From the NCBI GenBank assembly GCA_934373295.1, contig CAKROK010000004.1, positions 1 to 58,320 on the forward strand: a stretch of 58,320 nucleotides of DNA, given 5' to 3'. Positions 17,957 through 25,426 of this stretch are shown here, piece after piece; within the stretch, counting starts at the first letter, position 1, and each line of letters begins with the position of its first letter. The DNA comes from an uncultured Christensenellaceae bacterium. GTDB taxonomy: Bacteria; Bacillota; Clostridia; Christensenellales; Christensenellaceae. The position numbers were made by a program, and so were the translations under genes. The notes under the pieces were generated by a model, which saw nothing but the letters and a program-made list of their open reading frames with translations, was not told the origin of the DNA and made no database searches.

Positions 17957-18196
17957 TCAGCCGAGTAAGTTGTTCTTCTTGAGAAGAGCCTTTACGGTGT
18001 CAGTGGGCTGTGCGCCGTTGCCGATCCACTTGGTAACGAGCTCTGCATCGAGCTTAGTCTCCTTGGTGAGGGGGTTGTAGTAGCCCAGCTCTTCGATGAA
18101 CTTGCCGTCACGGGGCGCTCTGGAATCCGCTACAACTACTCTGTAAAAGGGGTTCTTCTTGCTGCCCATTCTCTTAAATCTCATCTTTACTGCCAT
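17957..18196 (-). CDS. rpsP: 30S ribosomal protein S16
   Basis: A 79-residue S16, starting MAVKMRFKRMGSKKNPFYR. The ATG at 18196 has GGAGGAC upstream; an in-frame codon 42 bases earlier lacks a binding site and would add residues not found in S16. S16 binds 16S rRNA and is needed for 30S assembly. It is encoded 67 bp downstream of ffh in the SRP/tRNA-processing operon. Confidence 0.97.
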   Translation of the reverse strand: MAVKMRFKRMGSKKNPFYRVVVADSRAPRDGKFIEELGYYNPLTKETKLDAELVTKWIGNGAQPTDTVKALLKKNNLLG

Positions 18197-18263
18197 TGTT
18201 TTAGTCCTCCAATAATTTTTGAATGTGTATATGTTCAAATCGCTGTGTGCGTTTTGATGTCAG

Positions 18264-19601
18264 TTAAAAGGGAAAGCCGCCGCCCATGGGGAAGCCCCTG
18301 CGCTTGCGCCGTCCGCCCTTGCCCGTGAGCTGTTTTATCATTTTGTTCATCTGCTCAAACTGATTTAACAGGCGGTTTACGTCCTGAACGGTCGTTCCGC
18401 TTCCTGCGGCGATCCTGCGCCGGCGAGATGCGTTTAAGACCTTGGGGTCGGTGCGCTCCTTCATGGTCATGGATTGAATTATCGCCTTTGTGCGCGCGAG
18501 CTGCTTTTCGTCGATAGCTGCACCTGCGAGCTTGTTCCCGCCGGGCATCATCTTGAGCATCTGCTCGATGCCGCCCATCTGGGACATCTGCTCCATCTGG
18601 TCTAAAAAGTCGTTTAAGTCAAAGGAGTTGTTCTTGAGCTTGCGCTCCATCTCCAGCGCCTTTTTCTCGTCGAGTGCGGTCTCCGCCTTTTCGATGAGCG
18701 TCAAAACGTCGCCCATGCCCAGTATTCTCGAGGCAAAGCGGTCGGGGTGGAAGGGCTCAAGGTCGTCTAACTTTTCGCCCGTGCCCACGAATTTAATTGG
18801 CTTGCCCGTGACCTCCTTAACGGAGAGCGCCGCGCCGCCCCTCGTGTCGCCGTCGATCTTGGTCATTATGACGCCCGTCAGCTCGACCTCTTCATTAAAG
18901 GCCTTTGCGGCGTTTACGGCGTCCTGACCGGTCATCGCGTCTATCACGAGCAGCGTCTCATCCGGATTCGCCTCATCGCGCAGCTTTTTAAGCTCCGCCA
19001 TCATGTCTTCATCAATATGCAGACGGCCCGCGGTATCGATTATCATTATGTCGTTGCCGTCGTTTATAGCCTGTTTTTTAGCAGCCTTGAATATCTTATA
19101 GGGCTTTTCCTGACCCATTTCAAAGACCTTCACGCCCGCCTGCTCGCCCACGACCTTTAGCTGGTCGATAGCGGCGGGACGGTATATATCACATGCGACC
19201 AGAAGGGGACGCTTGCCCTTTGAGGCGAAGTATTTGCCCAGCTTTCCGCACATGGTGGTCTTACCTGCGCCCTGTAATCCTGCCATGAGGATTATCGTCG
19301 GCGGGTTGGGGGAGATCTTTATGTTTGATATGCGGCCGCCTAACAGGTCAATCATTTCATCGCGGACGATTTTAATGACCTGCTGACCGGGCGTGAGGGA
19401 TTCCATGACCTCCGCGCCCATGCACTTTTCGGAGACAGTCTTTACAAAGCGCTTAACGACGAGGAAGTTGACGTCCGCCTCCAAAAGGGCGAGCTTGACC
19501 TCGCGCATAGCCTCCTTGATATCCGATTCAGAGAGCTTTCCCTTGCCGGCTATCTTTTTAAATACATTTTGAAGTTTTTCGGAAAGTCCTTCAAAAGCCA
19601 T
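18264..19601 (-). CDS. ffh: Signal recognition particle protein Ffh (SRP54)
   Basis: A 445-residue protein. The G domain has GLQGAGKTT, DTAGR and TKIDGD; the C-terminal M domain is methionine-rich (MEQMSQMGGIEQMLKMMPGG) and ends in a basic glycine-rich tail. Ffh binds 4.5S/6S SRP RNA and nascent signal peptides and delivers ribosomes to FtsY. ATG 19601 was chosen because GGGAGGAAT lies just upstream and MAFEGLSEKLQ is the usual N-terminus; the open frame extends five codons further. It starts three bases beyond the ylxM stop. Confidence 0.97.
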   Translation of the reverse strand: MAFEGLSEKLQNVFKKIAGKGKLSESDIKEAMREVKLALLEADVNFLVVKRFVKTVSEKCMGAEVMESLTPGQQVIKIVRDEMIDLLGGRISNIKISPNPPTIILMAGLQGAGKTTMCGKLGKYFASKGKRPLLVACDIYRPAAIDQLKVVGEQAGVKVFEMGQEKPYKIFKAAKKQAINDGNDIMIIDTAGRLHIDEDMMAELKKLRDEANPDETLLVIDAMTGQDAVNAAKAFNEEVELTGVIMTKIDGDTRGGAALSVKEVTGKPIKFVGTGEKLDDLEPFHPDRFASRILGMGDVLTLIEKAETALDEKKALEMERKLKNNSFDLNDFLDQMEQMSQMGGIEQMLKMMPGGNKLAGAAIDEKQLARTKAIIQSMTMKERTDPKVLNASRRRRIAAGSGTTVQDVNRLLNQFEQMNKMIKQLTGKGGRRKRRGFPMGGGFPF

Positions 19602-19603
19602 GT

Positions 19604-19939
19604 TTATTCCTCCCATGCGCTGCGTATTTTTGCAGCTGCGTCGTTTACGTCCTGTTCTATCGCGCTGCCTGAAGTGAGCTGCTCGATTTTTTTAAGCGCG
19701 TTTTCCGTCGCCTCGTATTTTTTCATCATGCCCAGCTTTTGCTCATATTCGATGAGCTTCTGCTCGCTGCGCTTTATTATATCGAGTACGCCCTGGCGGG
19801 AGATGCCCTCGTTTTCGGCGATCTCTGTGAGGGAGTAGTCGAGGTTAAAGTACATATCCATTACGCAATACTGTTTATCCGTGAGCATGGCGCGGTAGAT
19901 CTCTATCAACAGGGAACTTTTAAGCTCCTTTACCTGCAT
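19604..19939 (-). CDS. ylxM: YlxM family helix-turn-helix protein
   Basis: A 111-residue protein of the UPF0122/YlxM family, resembling sigma-70 region 4 (LTDKQYCVMDMYFNLDYSLTEIAENEGISRQGVLDIIKRSEQKL). ylxM-ffh linkage is widespread in Firmicutes, and YlxM has been tied to SRP function. The start is ATG 19939 with GGAGGCG upstream; 13 further open codons before it lack a binding site. It heads the operon, and its promoter carries two matching palindromes (see the regulatory entries), which raises the possibility of autoregulation through its HTH. Confidence 0.93.
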   Translation of the reverse strand: MQVKELKSSLLIEIYRAMLTDKQYCVMDMYFNLDYSLTEIAENEGISRQGVLDIIKRSEQKLIEYEQKLGMMKKYEATENALKKIEQLTSGSAIEQDVNDAAAKIRSAWEE

Positions 19940-19963
19940 AAATGCGCCTCCGTTCACGAGTTT

Positions 19964-19983
19964 GTCAAGGAAAATCACTTGAC
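19964..19983 (-). promoter_or_regulatory. Palindrome 1 in ylxM leader (operator candidate)
   Basis: GTCAAG-N8-CTTGAC, between the -10 box and the ylxM start, near the expected transcription start. It shares its sequence frame (TTTGTCAAG...AAAAT...ACTTGA) with palindrome 2 located exactly 50 bp away. Confidence 0.5.
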
Positions 19984-19989
19984 TAAAAT

Positions 19990-20018
19990 ATAATATAGCA
20001 TTATAATCTATTTGTCAA
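19990..20018 (-). promoter_or_regulatory. Promoter of the ylxM-trmD operon
   Basis: On the minus strand TTGACA (20018-20013) and TATTAT (19995-19990) are 17 bp apart, about 50 bp upstream of the ylxM ATG. Confidence 0.75.
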
Positions 20019-20032
20019 GTAAAAATACTTGA
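20015..20032 (-). promoter_or_regulatory. Palindrome 2 overlapping the ylxM -35 box
   Basis: TCAAGTA-N4-TACTTGA, a 7-bp-arm palindrome overlapping the TTGACA -35 box. It repeats the arrangement of palindrome 1 at a 50-bp period, as expected for a dimeric regulator bound at two sites around a promoter. Confidence 0.5.
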
Positions 20033-20060
20033 TTTTCGCTGATTTTTATAGAAAAATACC

Positions 20061-20089
20061 TTGACACAGGGCATTTTCATCTATATAAT
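20061..20089 (+). promoter_or_regulatory. Promoter of rplU-rpmA
   Basis: Perfect TTGACA (20061-20066) and TATAAT (20084-20089) with a 17-bp spacer: a full-consensus sigma-A promoter, as expected for ribosomal protein genes. Confidence 0.9.
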
Positions 20090-20095
20090 TAATAA

Positions 20096-20170
20096 GTGAG
20101 CCGCACGGGTCTATGGCTTTTAAAATGCAGCGATGCTGCCATACTCGGCGAGACTGGTCAGAGGAGGAAT
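20096..20170 (+). ncRNA. Probable ribosomal protein L21 leader
   Basis: The segment from the expected transcription start to the rplU ribosome binding site contains GAGCCGCACGGGTCTATGGC and a hairpin GCAGCGATGCTGC. Structured L21 leaders are known upstream of rplU in Firmicutes and are thought to bind L21 for feedback control. I recognise this by position and general features; a covariance-model search would decide it. Confidence 0.5.
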
Positions 20171-20177
20171 TTGCATA

Positions 20178-20483
20178 ATGTACGCGATCATTAAAACAGG
20201 CGGTAAGCAGTATAAAGCTGAGCCGGAAAAGTTCATCGATGTTGAAAAGCTTGATGCTGAAGTGGGCGCAGAGGTTTCTTTCGACGCTCTCATGGTAGTT
20301 GACGGCGACGACGTCAAGATCGGTGTCCCTGTTGTGGACGGCGTAAAGGTCACCGGTAAGGTTCTTGCACAGGACAAGAGCAAGAAGGTCATCGTTTACA
20401 AGTACAAGTCCAAAAAGGACTACCACAAGAAGCAGGGTCACAGACAGCCTTACACAAGAGTACTCGTTACTTCCATTGGCTGA
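20178..20483 (+). CDS. rplU: 50S ribosomal protein L21
   Basis: A 101-residue L21 starting MYAIIKTGGKQYKAEPEKF. GAGGAGGAA lies before ATG 20178; in-frame codons further upstream belong to the leader. L21 binds 23S rRNA with L20. rpmA follows after 41 bp with no gene between, whereas most Firmicutes have ysxB/prp there. Confidence 0.97.
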   Translation: MYAIIKTGGKQYKAEPEKFIDVEKLDAEVGAEVSFDALMVVDGDDVKIGVPVVDGVKVTGKVLAQDKSKKVIVYKYKSKKDYHKKQGHRQPYTRVLVTSIG

Positions 20484-20524
20484 TCCAATCGACATCATTT
20501 TCTAAAAAAAGAGGTGAAATTTTA

Positions 20525-20779
20525 ATGGCACATAAGAAAGGTGTAGGCAGCTCCAGAAACGGCAGAGATTCCGAGTCCAAGAGACTTGGCGTTAAGAGGT
20601 CGGACGGTCAGTTCGTTCTCGCGGGCAACATTCTCGTTCGTCAGAGAGGCACAAAGATCCATCCCGGCACTAACGTAGGCAAGGGCGGCGACGACACGCT
20701 TTTCGCACTTGAGAGCGGTATCGTTAAGTTCGAGCGTTTAGGCAGGGATAAGAAGCAGGTAAGCGTTTACCCCAACTAA
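20525..20779 (+). CDS. rpmA: 50S ribosomal protein L27 without cleavable N-terminal extension
   Basis: An 84-residue L27 that begins directly MAHKKGVGSSRNGRDS. Most Firmicutes L27 proteins start with a short extension containing an LQFFA-like sequence removed by the protease Prp. That extension is absent here, and so is the prp (ysxB) gene normally placed between rplU and rpmA. The N-terminal residues of L27 reach the peptidyl-transferase centre, so loss of both substrate and protease together is coherent. AGAGGTGAAA precedes the ATG. Confidence 0.97.
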   Translation: MAHKKGVGSSRNGRDSESKRLGVKRSDGQFVLAGNILVRQRGTKIHPGTNVGKGGDDTLFALESGIVKFERLGRDKKQVSVYPN

Positions 20780-20791
20780 TTTATGCAAAGC

Positions 20792-20821
20792 GCACCGTCC
20801 GTTTTGGGCGGTGCTTTTTCT
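20792..20821 (+). terminator. Terminator after rpmA
   Basis: GCACCG pairs with CGGTGC around TCCGTTTTGGG and is followed by five T. It ends 8 bp before the next gene's ATG. Confidence 0.85.
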
Positions 20822-20828
20822 TGGAAAA

Positions 20829-21692
20829 ATGAACATCAATTATAAAGAAGATCGCGCGATAATTTCGGGCGAATATATAGACGTAAAGACGGTATTCGAC
20901 TGCGGGCAGTTTTTCAGATTCTTTGAGGAGGACGGCGTATTTCACGCGATCGCCGCGGATAAGCTCATATATATTGAAAATAATGGCGAAAATCTCGAAA
21001 TATATCCCGTGAAAAAGGCGGATATGGACGATTTCTGGTCGCTTTTTCTCCGCCTTGACATGAGCTATAATCAAATAGAGGAGCGCTTTTCAAAAGATGA
21101 GATACTTAAAAAAACCGTTCCCGTCTGCCGCGGGATGAGGATACTTCATCAGGGCGAGTTTGAGACGCTTATTTCGTTTATAATCTCCGCAAACAACAAC
21201 ATAAAGCGCATAAAGAAGATAATCGAGGCGATATGCGCCGCGGTGGGTGAAAAGAAAAAGGTAGGGGAGAGGGAGTATTACGCCTTCCCGACGCCGGATG
21301 CATTGAGCGAGCTTTCCGTCGAACAGCTTACGCAGTGCGGCGCGGGCTATCGTGCGCCGTATATCCGCGACACGGCGAAGAAGATCGCGCAGGGGTTTGA
21401 CTTAAAATGCGTCTATGAGATGGATTATGCGCAGGCGAAGAAATATCTCTGTACGCTGATGGGCGTGGGGCCAAAGGTAGCTGACTGCATCCTGCTGTTT
21501 GCGTACAATAAATTCGACGCTTTCCCGGTTGATACATGGGTCAAAAAGATACTTAAAGAGCTGTATTCCTTTGAGCCCAAGAACAACGAGCAGGCTGTCG
21601 CTTTCGCGCAGGAGCGCTTTGGGCAGGAGGCGGGCATAGCCCAGCAATATCTCTTTCACTACATGCGGACTGTAAATAATTTACATTCCTGA
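20829..21692 (+). CDS. 8-oxoguanine DNA glycosylase (OGG1-like, HhH-GPD)
   Basis: A 287-residue base-excision repair enzyme. The N-terminal domain has FDCGQFFRF, equivalent to the GQxFRW of OGG1. The helix-hairpin-helix-GPD motif LMGVGPKVADCILLFAYNKF is followed by PVDTWVKK, giving the catalytic Lys (GPKVAD) and Asp (PVD). Proteins of this type in Clostridia remove 8-oxoguanine opposite C and have AP-lyase activity. A GTG 18 bases upstream is in frame but lies inside the rpmA terminator, so ATG 20829 is preferred even though its binding site is weak (TTGGAAA). Confidence 0.9.
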   Translation: MNINYKEDRAIISGEYIDVKTVFDCGQFFRFFEEDGVFHAIAADKLIYIENNGENLEIYPVKKADMDDFWSLFLRLDMSYNQIEERFSKDEILKKTVPVCRGMRILHQGEFETLISFIISANNNIKRIKKIIEAICAAVGEKKKVGEREYYAFPTPDALSELSVEQLTQCGAGYRAPYIRDTAKKIAQGFDLKCVYEMDYAQAKKYLCTLMGVGPKVADCILLFAYNKFDAFPVDTWVKKILKELYSFEPKNNEQAVAFAQERFGQEAGIAQQYLFHYMRTVNNLHS

Positions 21693-21715
21693 TACATGTG
21701 TTTGGTAATAATGCG

Positions 21716-21744
21716 TTGAATAATTAAACATGATGGTTTATAAT
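21716..21744 (+). promoter_or_regulatory. Promoter of the degV-like gene
   Basis: TTGAAT (21716-21721) and TATAAT (21739-21744) with 17 bp between, about 50 bp upstream of the ATG. Confidence 0.7.
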
Positions 21745-21795
21745 ATTAGCAGTTTCATTTACATCATTTTATTTATTATTAGGAGCATTATTTAA

Positions 21796-22680
21796 ATGAA
21801 AGACTTTGTTATCATGACGGATTCCGATACGGAGATCCCGTACAGCTTTGCCTTAGAGCATGAAATTCCGGTATTCCTCATGCCGTATACTATCGACGGA
21901 GAGGAAAAGCTATACGACCTCGGCTATAAGACCGACTTAACCGATTTTTACAATAGGGTCGCGAATGGCTCGGAGGTCTCCACGGCGACGCGTTCACCCG
22001 AGGATATCAAGGAGTTTTATGAAAAGATACTTGAACAGGGCAAGGACGTTTTGTACCTCTGCTTTTCCTCTGCATTGAGCGGTCACTATAATCTCGCGTG
22101 CATGGCGGCGAAAGAGGCTCTGGAGAATTATCCCGACTCGCGAATTGAGATTGTCGATACATTGGGGATATCCATGGGCGCGGGCCTGATAGTCTATAAC
22201 GCCGTGATTAAAAAGGAAGAGGGACAATCGCTCGACGATATCAAAAAGTGGGTCGAGGATAACCGACTAAGAGCGCTGCATTATTTCAGCGTGGACGACC
22301 TCATGTATTTAAAACGCACGGGGCGTCTTTCATCTGTATCTGCCGCGCTGGGGACGCTTTTAAAGCTGAAGCCCATTTTAAAATGCGACAAAGAGGGCAA
22401 GATCGTCGTGTGCGATAAGGTCAAGGGCAGCAAGAGCATCCTCAAATACTTTTTAAAGGTCGTTGAGGATAACTACGACGAAAACGATGAGACGACCACG
22501 AGAGTTATGAGCATCCTTCACGCGAACAACCTCGAGGCAGCTCAGGCTTTTAAAGATATAATCGAGGAAAGGTTCAACTTCAAGGACATAATCCTTCAGG
22601 AGGTCGGTCCGGTCATCGGCGCGCATACCGGCCCGGGCGTCGTGGCGTTTCTCATGATGGGAAAGGCCGAGAACAGATAA
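21796..22680 (+). CDS. DegV family fatty-acid-binding protein
   Basis: A 294-residue DegV-fold protein. Family features: N-terminal VIMTDSDTEIPYSFALEHEIPV, the STATRSPEDIKEFYEK segment, and LYLCFSSALSGHYN with the Ser residues that bind the fatty-acid carboxylate. The C-terminal half has DLMYLKRTGRLSSVSAALGTLLKLKPIL. Members (FakB type) bind a fatty acid that FakA phosphorylates; whether this one does so is not shown, as no fakA is nearby. AGGAG lies upstream of the ATG; transcribed alone between its own promoter and a terminator. Confidence 0.92.
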   Translation: MKDFVIMTDSDTEIPYSFALEHEIPVFLMPYTIDGEEKLYDLGYKTDLTDFYNRVANGSEVSTATRSPEDIKEFYEKILEQGKDVLYLCFSSALSGHYNLACMAAKEALENYPDSRIEIVDTLGISMGAGLIVYNAVIKKEEGQSLDDIKKWVEDNRLRALHYFSVDDLMYLKRTGRLSSVSAALGTLLKLKPILKCDKEGKIVVCDKVKGSKSILKYFLKVVEDNYDENDETTTRVMSILHANNLEAAQAFKDIIEERFNFKDIILQEVGPVIGAHTGPGVVAFLMMGKAENR

Positions 22681-22692
22681 AGAGATTTATTT

Positions 22693-22723
22693 ATCCGCAG
22701 GACGTGTTTCTGTGGATTTTTTA
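22693..22723 (+). terminator. Terminator after the degV-like gene
   Basis: ATCCGCA pairs with TGTGGAT around an 11-nt loop; TTTTTTAT follows. Confidence 0.75.
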
Positions 22724-22750
22724 TATAAAAAACGGCGGGGCGGCGCATTA

Positions 22751-22788
22751 ACATAATTACGCAAAACACAAGTTTTACGTAATTATGT
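22751..22788. promoter_or_regulatory. 38-bp palindrome at the GntR-recombinase promoter
   Basis: ACATAATTACG and CGTAATTATGT are 11-bp arms; inner AAAAC/GTTTT arms extend the palindrome with one C/A mismatch around loop ACAA. Its end abuts the -35 box. There is no T tract after it, so it is not a terminator on the plus strand. An operator for the GntR protein is the simplest reading; a recombination site for the adjacent recombinase is an alternative. Confidence 0.6.
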
Positions 22789-22817
22789 TTGACTTTGCCG
22801 GCAATATGAGATATAAT
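22789..22817 (+). promoter_or_regulatory. Promoter of the GntR-recombinase operon
   Basis: TTGACT (22789-22794) and TATAAT (22812-22817) with a 17-bp spacer, immediately downstream of the palindrome. Confidence 0.8.
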
Positions 22818-22862
22818 TCTATATGTAGAAGAATTTGCATATTATCAACTTAGGAGAAACAC

Positions 22863-23660
22863 GTGACTACAGAATCCATTTCCCCGATTTTTCAAGATCC
22901 GGAGGTTTTAAAAGAGCTTAAAATAACGACCATTCATAAGGACACTCCAATTTACCTGGAGATCTATCGCCGTCTGCGCCGCCTTATAACGACCGGCCGT
23001 TTAAAGTACGGCGAGCTGCTGCCCAGCGAATTATATCTCGCCGAGCTCATGGGCGTCGGGCGCACGTCGCTTAGGACCGCGCTTACGATACTCTACGAAG
23101 ACGGCTGTATCAAAACCATGCGCGGCAAAGGCAGCTATGTATCATATGACAAGCGTGTCGAGAAATATAGACGGCTAAACCCGTCCGGAATACTTTTTCC
23201 AGAGGAGCGTCTTGCGCTTTTGGGCGAAGTATCTGCGGATAAGCCGCTATTTAAGACGATCGACGACGATGATTTTTTAAACGACAAGTTAAGCCCCGAA
23301 CCCGATGAACAGATAAACGCCTTTTTCAGGTTATACCGGCTTGACGGAAAGCCCGCGATTTTCACGAGCTGTTATTTTCTCACGAAAAATAAATGTGATT
23401 TATTTCACAACCAACCTCTCGACGAACTCGCTGATAACATCTGTAAGGATTTAAAACAACGGGCGTATGTCGCAGAATGCGAGTGCGTCTCCGTCCCTGC
23501 GCGGGTTATAAACTCGCTCGACAATCATCCCAAATTTATGGGAGACAACCACATCCTCGTCACGTCCATATTTGTCGATGAGCAAAACGACGTTATCGCG
23601 TGCTCTAAGGACTATTACAACGACGAGGTCATCAGGTTCCGCTGCGGCCTGAAAAAATGA
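22863..23660 (+). CDS. GntR-family transcriptional regulator with UTRA domain
   Basis: A 265-residue regulator. The N-terminal winged helix (about 25-95) carries PIYLEIYRRLRRLITTGRLKYGELLPSE and LMGVGRTSLRTALTILYEDG, typical of GntR proteins. The C-terminal part (about 110-262) fits a UTRA-like ligand-binding domain (INAFFRLYRLDGKPAIFTSCYF). Such regulators usually sense a small metabolite, often a sugar phosphate. The start is GTG 22863 with TTAGGAGAAA upstream. Its stop overlaps the ATG of the tyrosine recombinase, so regulator and recombinase are cotranslated, an unusual pairing. Confidence 0.85.
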   Translation: MTTESISPIFQDPEVLKELKITTIHKDTPIYLEIYRRLRRLITTGRLKYGELLPSELYLAELMGVGRTSLRTALTILYEDGCIKTMRGKGSYVSYDKRVEKYRRLNPSGILFPEERLALLGEVSADKPLFKTIDDDDFLNDKLSPEPDEQINAFFRLYRLDGKPAIFTSCYFLTKNKCDLFHNQPLDELADNICKDLKQRAYVAECECVSVPARVINSLDNHPKFMGDNHILVTSIFVDEQNDVIACSKDYYNDEVIRFRCGLKK

Positions 23661-24739
23661 TGAAAGACAATTTTGCTGATAAAAATTTTAGCGAAGATCG
23701 CAACAAGCGCTGTATTTTAAAGACGCGCGAGCTTTTAAAGGAGCTTCCGCCGTGGTTTTCCGACTTTGTGCGCGCGTGTGAGATAGACAAAACACGCCTT
23801 ACGATATTAAACTACACCTACGACGCAAAGATCTTCTTCACATATCTGACGAGCGAGCAGCCGGATTTTATAGGCATGGATGCGAGGGACATCTCCCCCG
23901 CCCTGCTCGACAAGCTCACGCTCACGGACTTTGAAAGATACATCGAATACCTCGGCTATTATTTCACAAAGGATGATAAGGAGCATTTTAACGAAGAAAA
24001 GTCCAAGGCGAGGAAAATCGCGTCTTTGCGCACTATTTTCAAGTACCTTTATAAAAAGCAGCTTATCGCGGATAACCCGACAGAGCTTTTAAGCACGCCC
24101 AAGCTGCACGACAAGGTGATAATCCGCCTTGAACCAAACGAGGTCGTAAAGCTCATAAACACCGTGCGCAGCGGCGAGGGCCTCACTGAGCGTGAAAAAA
24201 AGCATCACGCTCGCTACGTCAAGCGCGATATTGCGATAATAGTCACGTTTTTGACCACGGGGATGAGAATTTCAGAGCTCGTCGGGCTTAATGTCGATGA
24301 TGTGGATTTCGATAACATGAGCCTTAGAATAACGCGAAAGGGCGGGAATCAAGCGCTTTTGTACTTTGATTTTGAGACGTATGACGCGCTCAAGGACTAT
24401 CTCGACGAGCGCATTTTAAAGGACAATTACGACCTTCCTCCCCTGTTTTTATCCTCGCGCAACAACAGGATGAGCGTGGAGGCCGTGCGCGTGATGGTGG
24501 AAAAATACGCGAAGATATCCGCTCCGCTGAAAAAAATAACCCCGCACAAATTGAGAAGCACATACGGCACGATGCTCTATCAGGGTACGGGGGATATTTA
24601 CCTCGTCGCGGACGTGCTCGGGCATAAGGACGTCAACACGACGCGAAAGCACTACGCCGCCATAGTCGAGGAAAACCGCAAAAACGCCGCAAGCGTGGTT
24701 AAATTGATGGATAATGAGGATGAAAAAACAGACCGATAA
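23657..24739 (+). CDS. Tyrosine recombinase (XerC/XerD-like)
   Basis: A 360-residue recombinase. The N-terminal SAM-like core-binding domain (about 30-150) precedes a catalytic domain with Arg in TTGMRISELVGLNVDDVD, HKLRSTYGT (His-x-x-Arg), and LGHKDVNTTRKHYA with the nucleophile Tyr. Length and layout resemble XerC/D-type proteins rather than large phage integrases. The ATG overlaps the GntR stop (ATGA). No phage genes, attachment sites or transposon ends are visible around it. It may act in cis on a local DNA switch or be a chromosome-dimer-type recombinase; neither is shown. Confidence 0.9.
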   Translation: MMKDNFADKNFSEDRNKRCILKTRELLKELPPWFSDFVRACEIDKTRLTILNYTYDAKIFFTYLTSEQPDFIGMDARDISPALLDKLTLTDFERYIEYLGYYFTKDDKEHFNEEKSKARKIASLRTIFKYLYKKQLIADNPTELLSTPKLHDKVIIRLEPNEVVKLINTVRSGEGLTEREKKHHARYVKRDIAIIVTFLTTGMRISELVGLNVDDVDFDNMSLRITRKGGNQALLYFDFETYDALKDYLDERILKDNYDLPPLFLSSRNNRMSVEAVRVMVEKYAKISAPLKKITPHKLRSTYGTMLYQGTGDIYLVADVLGHKDVNTTRKHYAAIVEENRKNAASVVKLMDNEDEKTDR

Positions 24740-24764
24740 CTTGCATCAGTCTGTTTTGTTTTTT
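24725..24764 (+). terminator. Terminator overlapping the recombinase 3' end
   Basis: AAAACAGAC and GTCTGTTTT pair as 9-bp arms; the stem starts inside the last codons of the recombinase gene and is followed by GTTTTTTAG. Confidence 0.85.
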
Positions 24765-25413
24765 AGTTCAATTCATGCGTGGGCTTTAGCTTGACGAACT
24801 CGTTAAGCTCCTCTTTTGTCACACGCAAAAGGCAGAAGCGCTCCTTGCTGCATATGCCTATTTTGACCTCGCCGTCCTTATAAAAGGATATGTCCTCAAA
24901 CTCACAGTCATCCACGACAAAAGGCGATTCATATATGCTCTTCATACCCTTAGTTATCTCATTCAACGTGCGCTCGTTTTTAAAGCGAGCCAGCTCAAAC
25001 AGCGGGCCGCGTTTAACAGCGGTCTGTTTTGAATAGATCGTGTCGATGTAGTCCTCCCGCTCACAGGCAAAGCGTTCGTCCTCAGTAATCTTCCTCGATG
25101 CGGTTATCGCCCGCATATCCGCCTTTTTAATGTCATCAAAATGCTTTATAGCCTGTTTTTTTGAGTTTATGCCCCAAACCTGCTTTAACTCCTTGGCGAA
25201 TTTCTCATCCTTTTTGTATTTTTCTCTGCGGGCGGCGTCGTCTTTATTTATTTCCGCGCGCAGCTCGTTATTGACCTGATTATAGAGGTCTTTGGGCAGC
25301 TTTCCCGAAAACTGCCTGCTTAAAACGCATTGGTCGGATATTTCCGCCGCGAATTTGAAAAATGCGGGGATTCTTTCCGGTATAATCTCGTCGTTTATAA
25401 ATACTGTCAGCAT
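24763..25413 (-). CDS. Uncharacterised 216-residue protein in the mutS operon
   Basis: I do not recognise this family. The protein is soluble, highly charged and probably helical in the middle (residues 50-130, many Lys/Glu), with no signal peptide or membrane segment. A short beta-rich C-terminal part (VVDDCEFEDISFYKDGEVKIGICS) may form a small domain. GAGAGGAAG precedes the ATG. It is the last gene of the mutS-mutL-miaA-ynbB operon, 13 nt after the lyase gene. Nothing in the sequence assigns a function. Confidence 0.6.
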   Translation of the reverse strand: MLTVFINDEIIPERIPAFFKFAAEISDQCVLSRQFSGKLPKDLYNQVNNELRAEINKDDAARREKYKKDEKFAKELKQVWGINSKKQAIKHFDDIKKADMRAITASRKITEDERFACEREDYIDTIYSKQTAVKRGPLFELARFKNERTLNEITKGMKSIYESPFVVDDCEFEDISFYKDGEVKIGICSKERFCLLRVTKEELNEFVKLKPTHELN

Positions 25414-25426
25414 AATTTTCTTCCTC

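Noticed and set aside
20811..20828. GTG upstream start for the Ogg-type gene
   Set aside because: It lies within the terminator stem of rpmA, and the residues it would add are not part of the conserved N-terminus.
22751..22788. Palindrome as a terminator for the degV-like gene
   Set aside because: No T run follows it, and a better terminator lies at 22693-22723.
23657..24739. Recombinase as integrase of a prophage or integrative element
   Set aside because: No phage, conjugation or transposon genes are nearby, and no flanking direct repeats or tRNA attachment duplicates are seen. The only tRNA is 10 kb away with no second copy of its 3' end.
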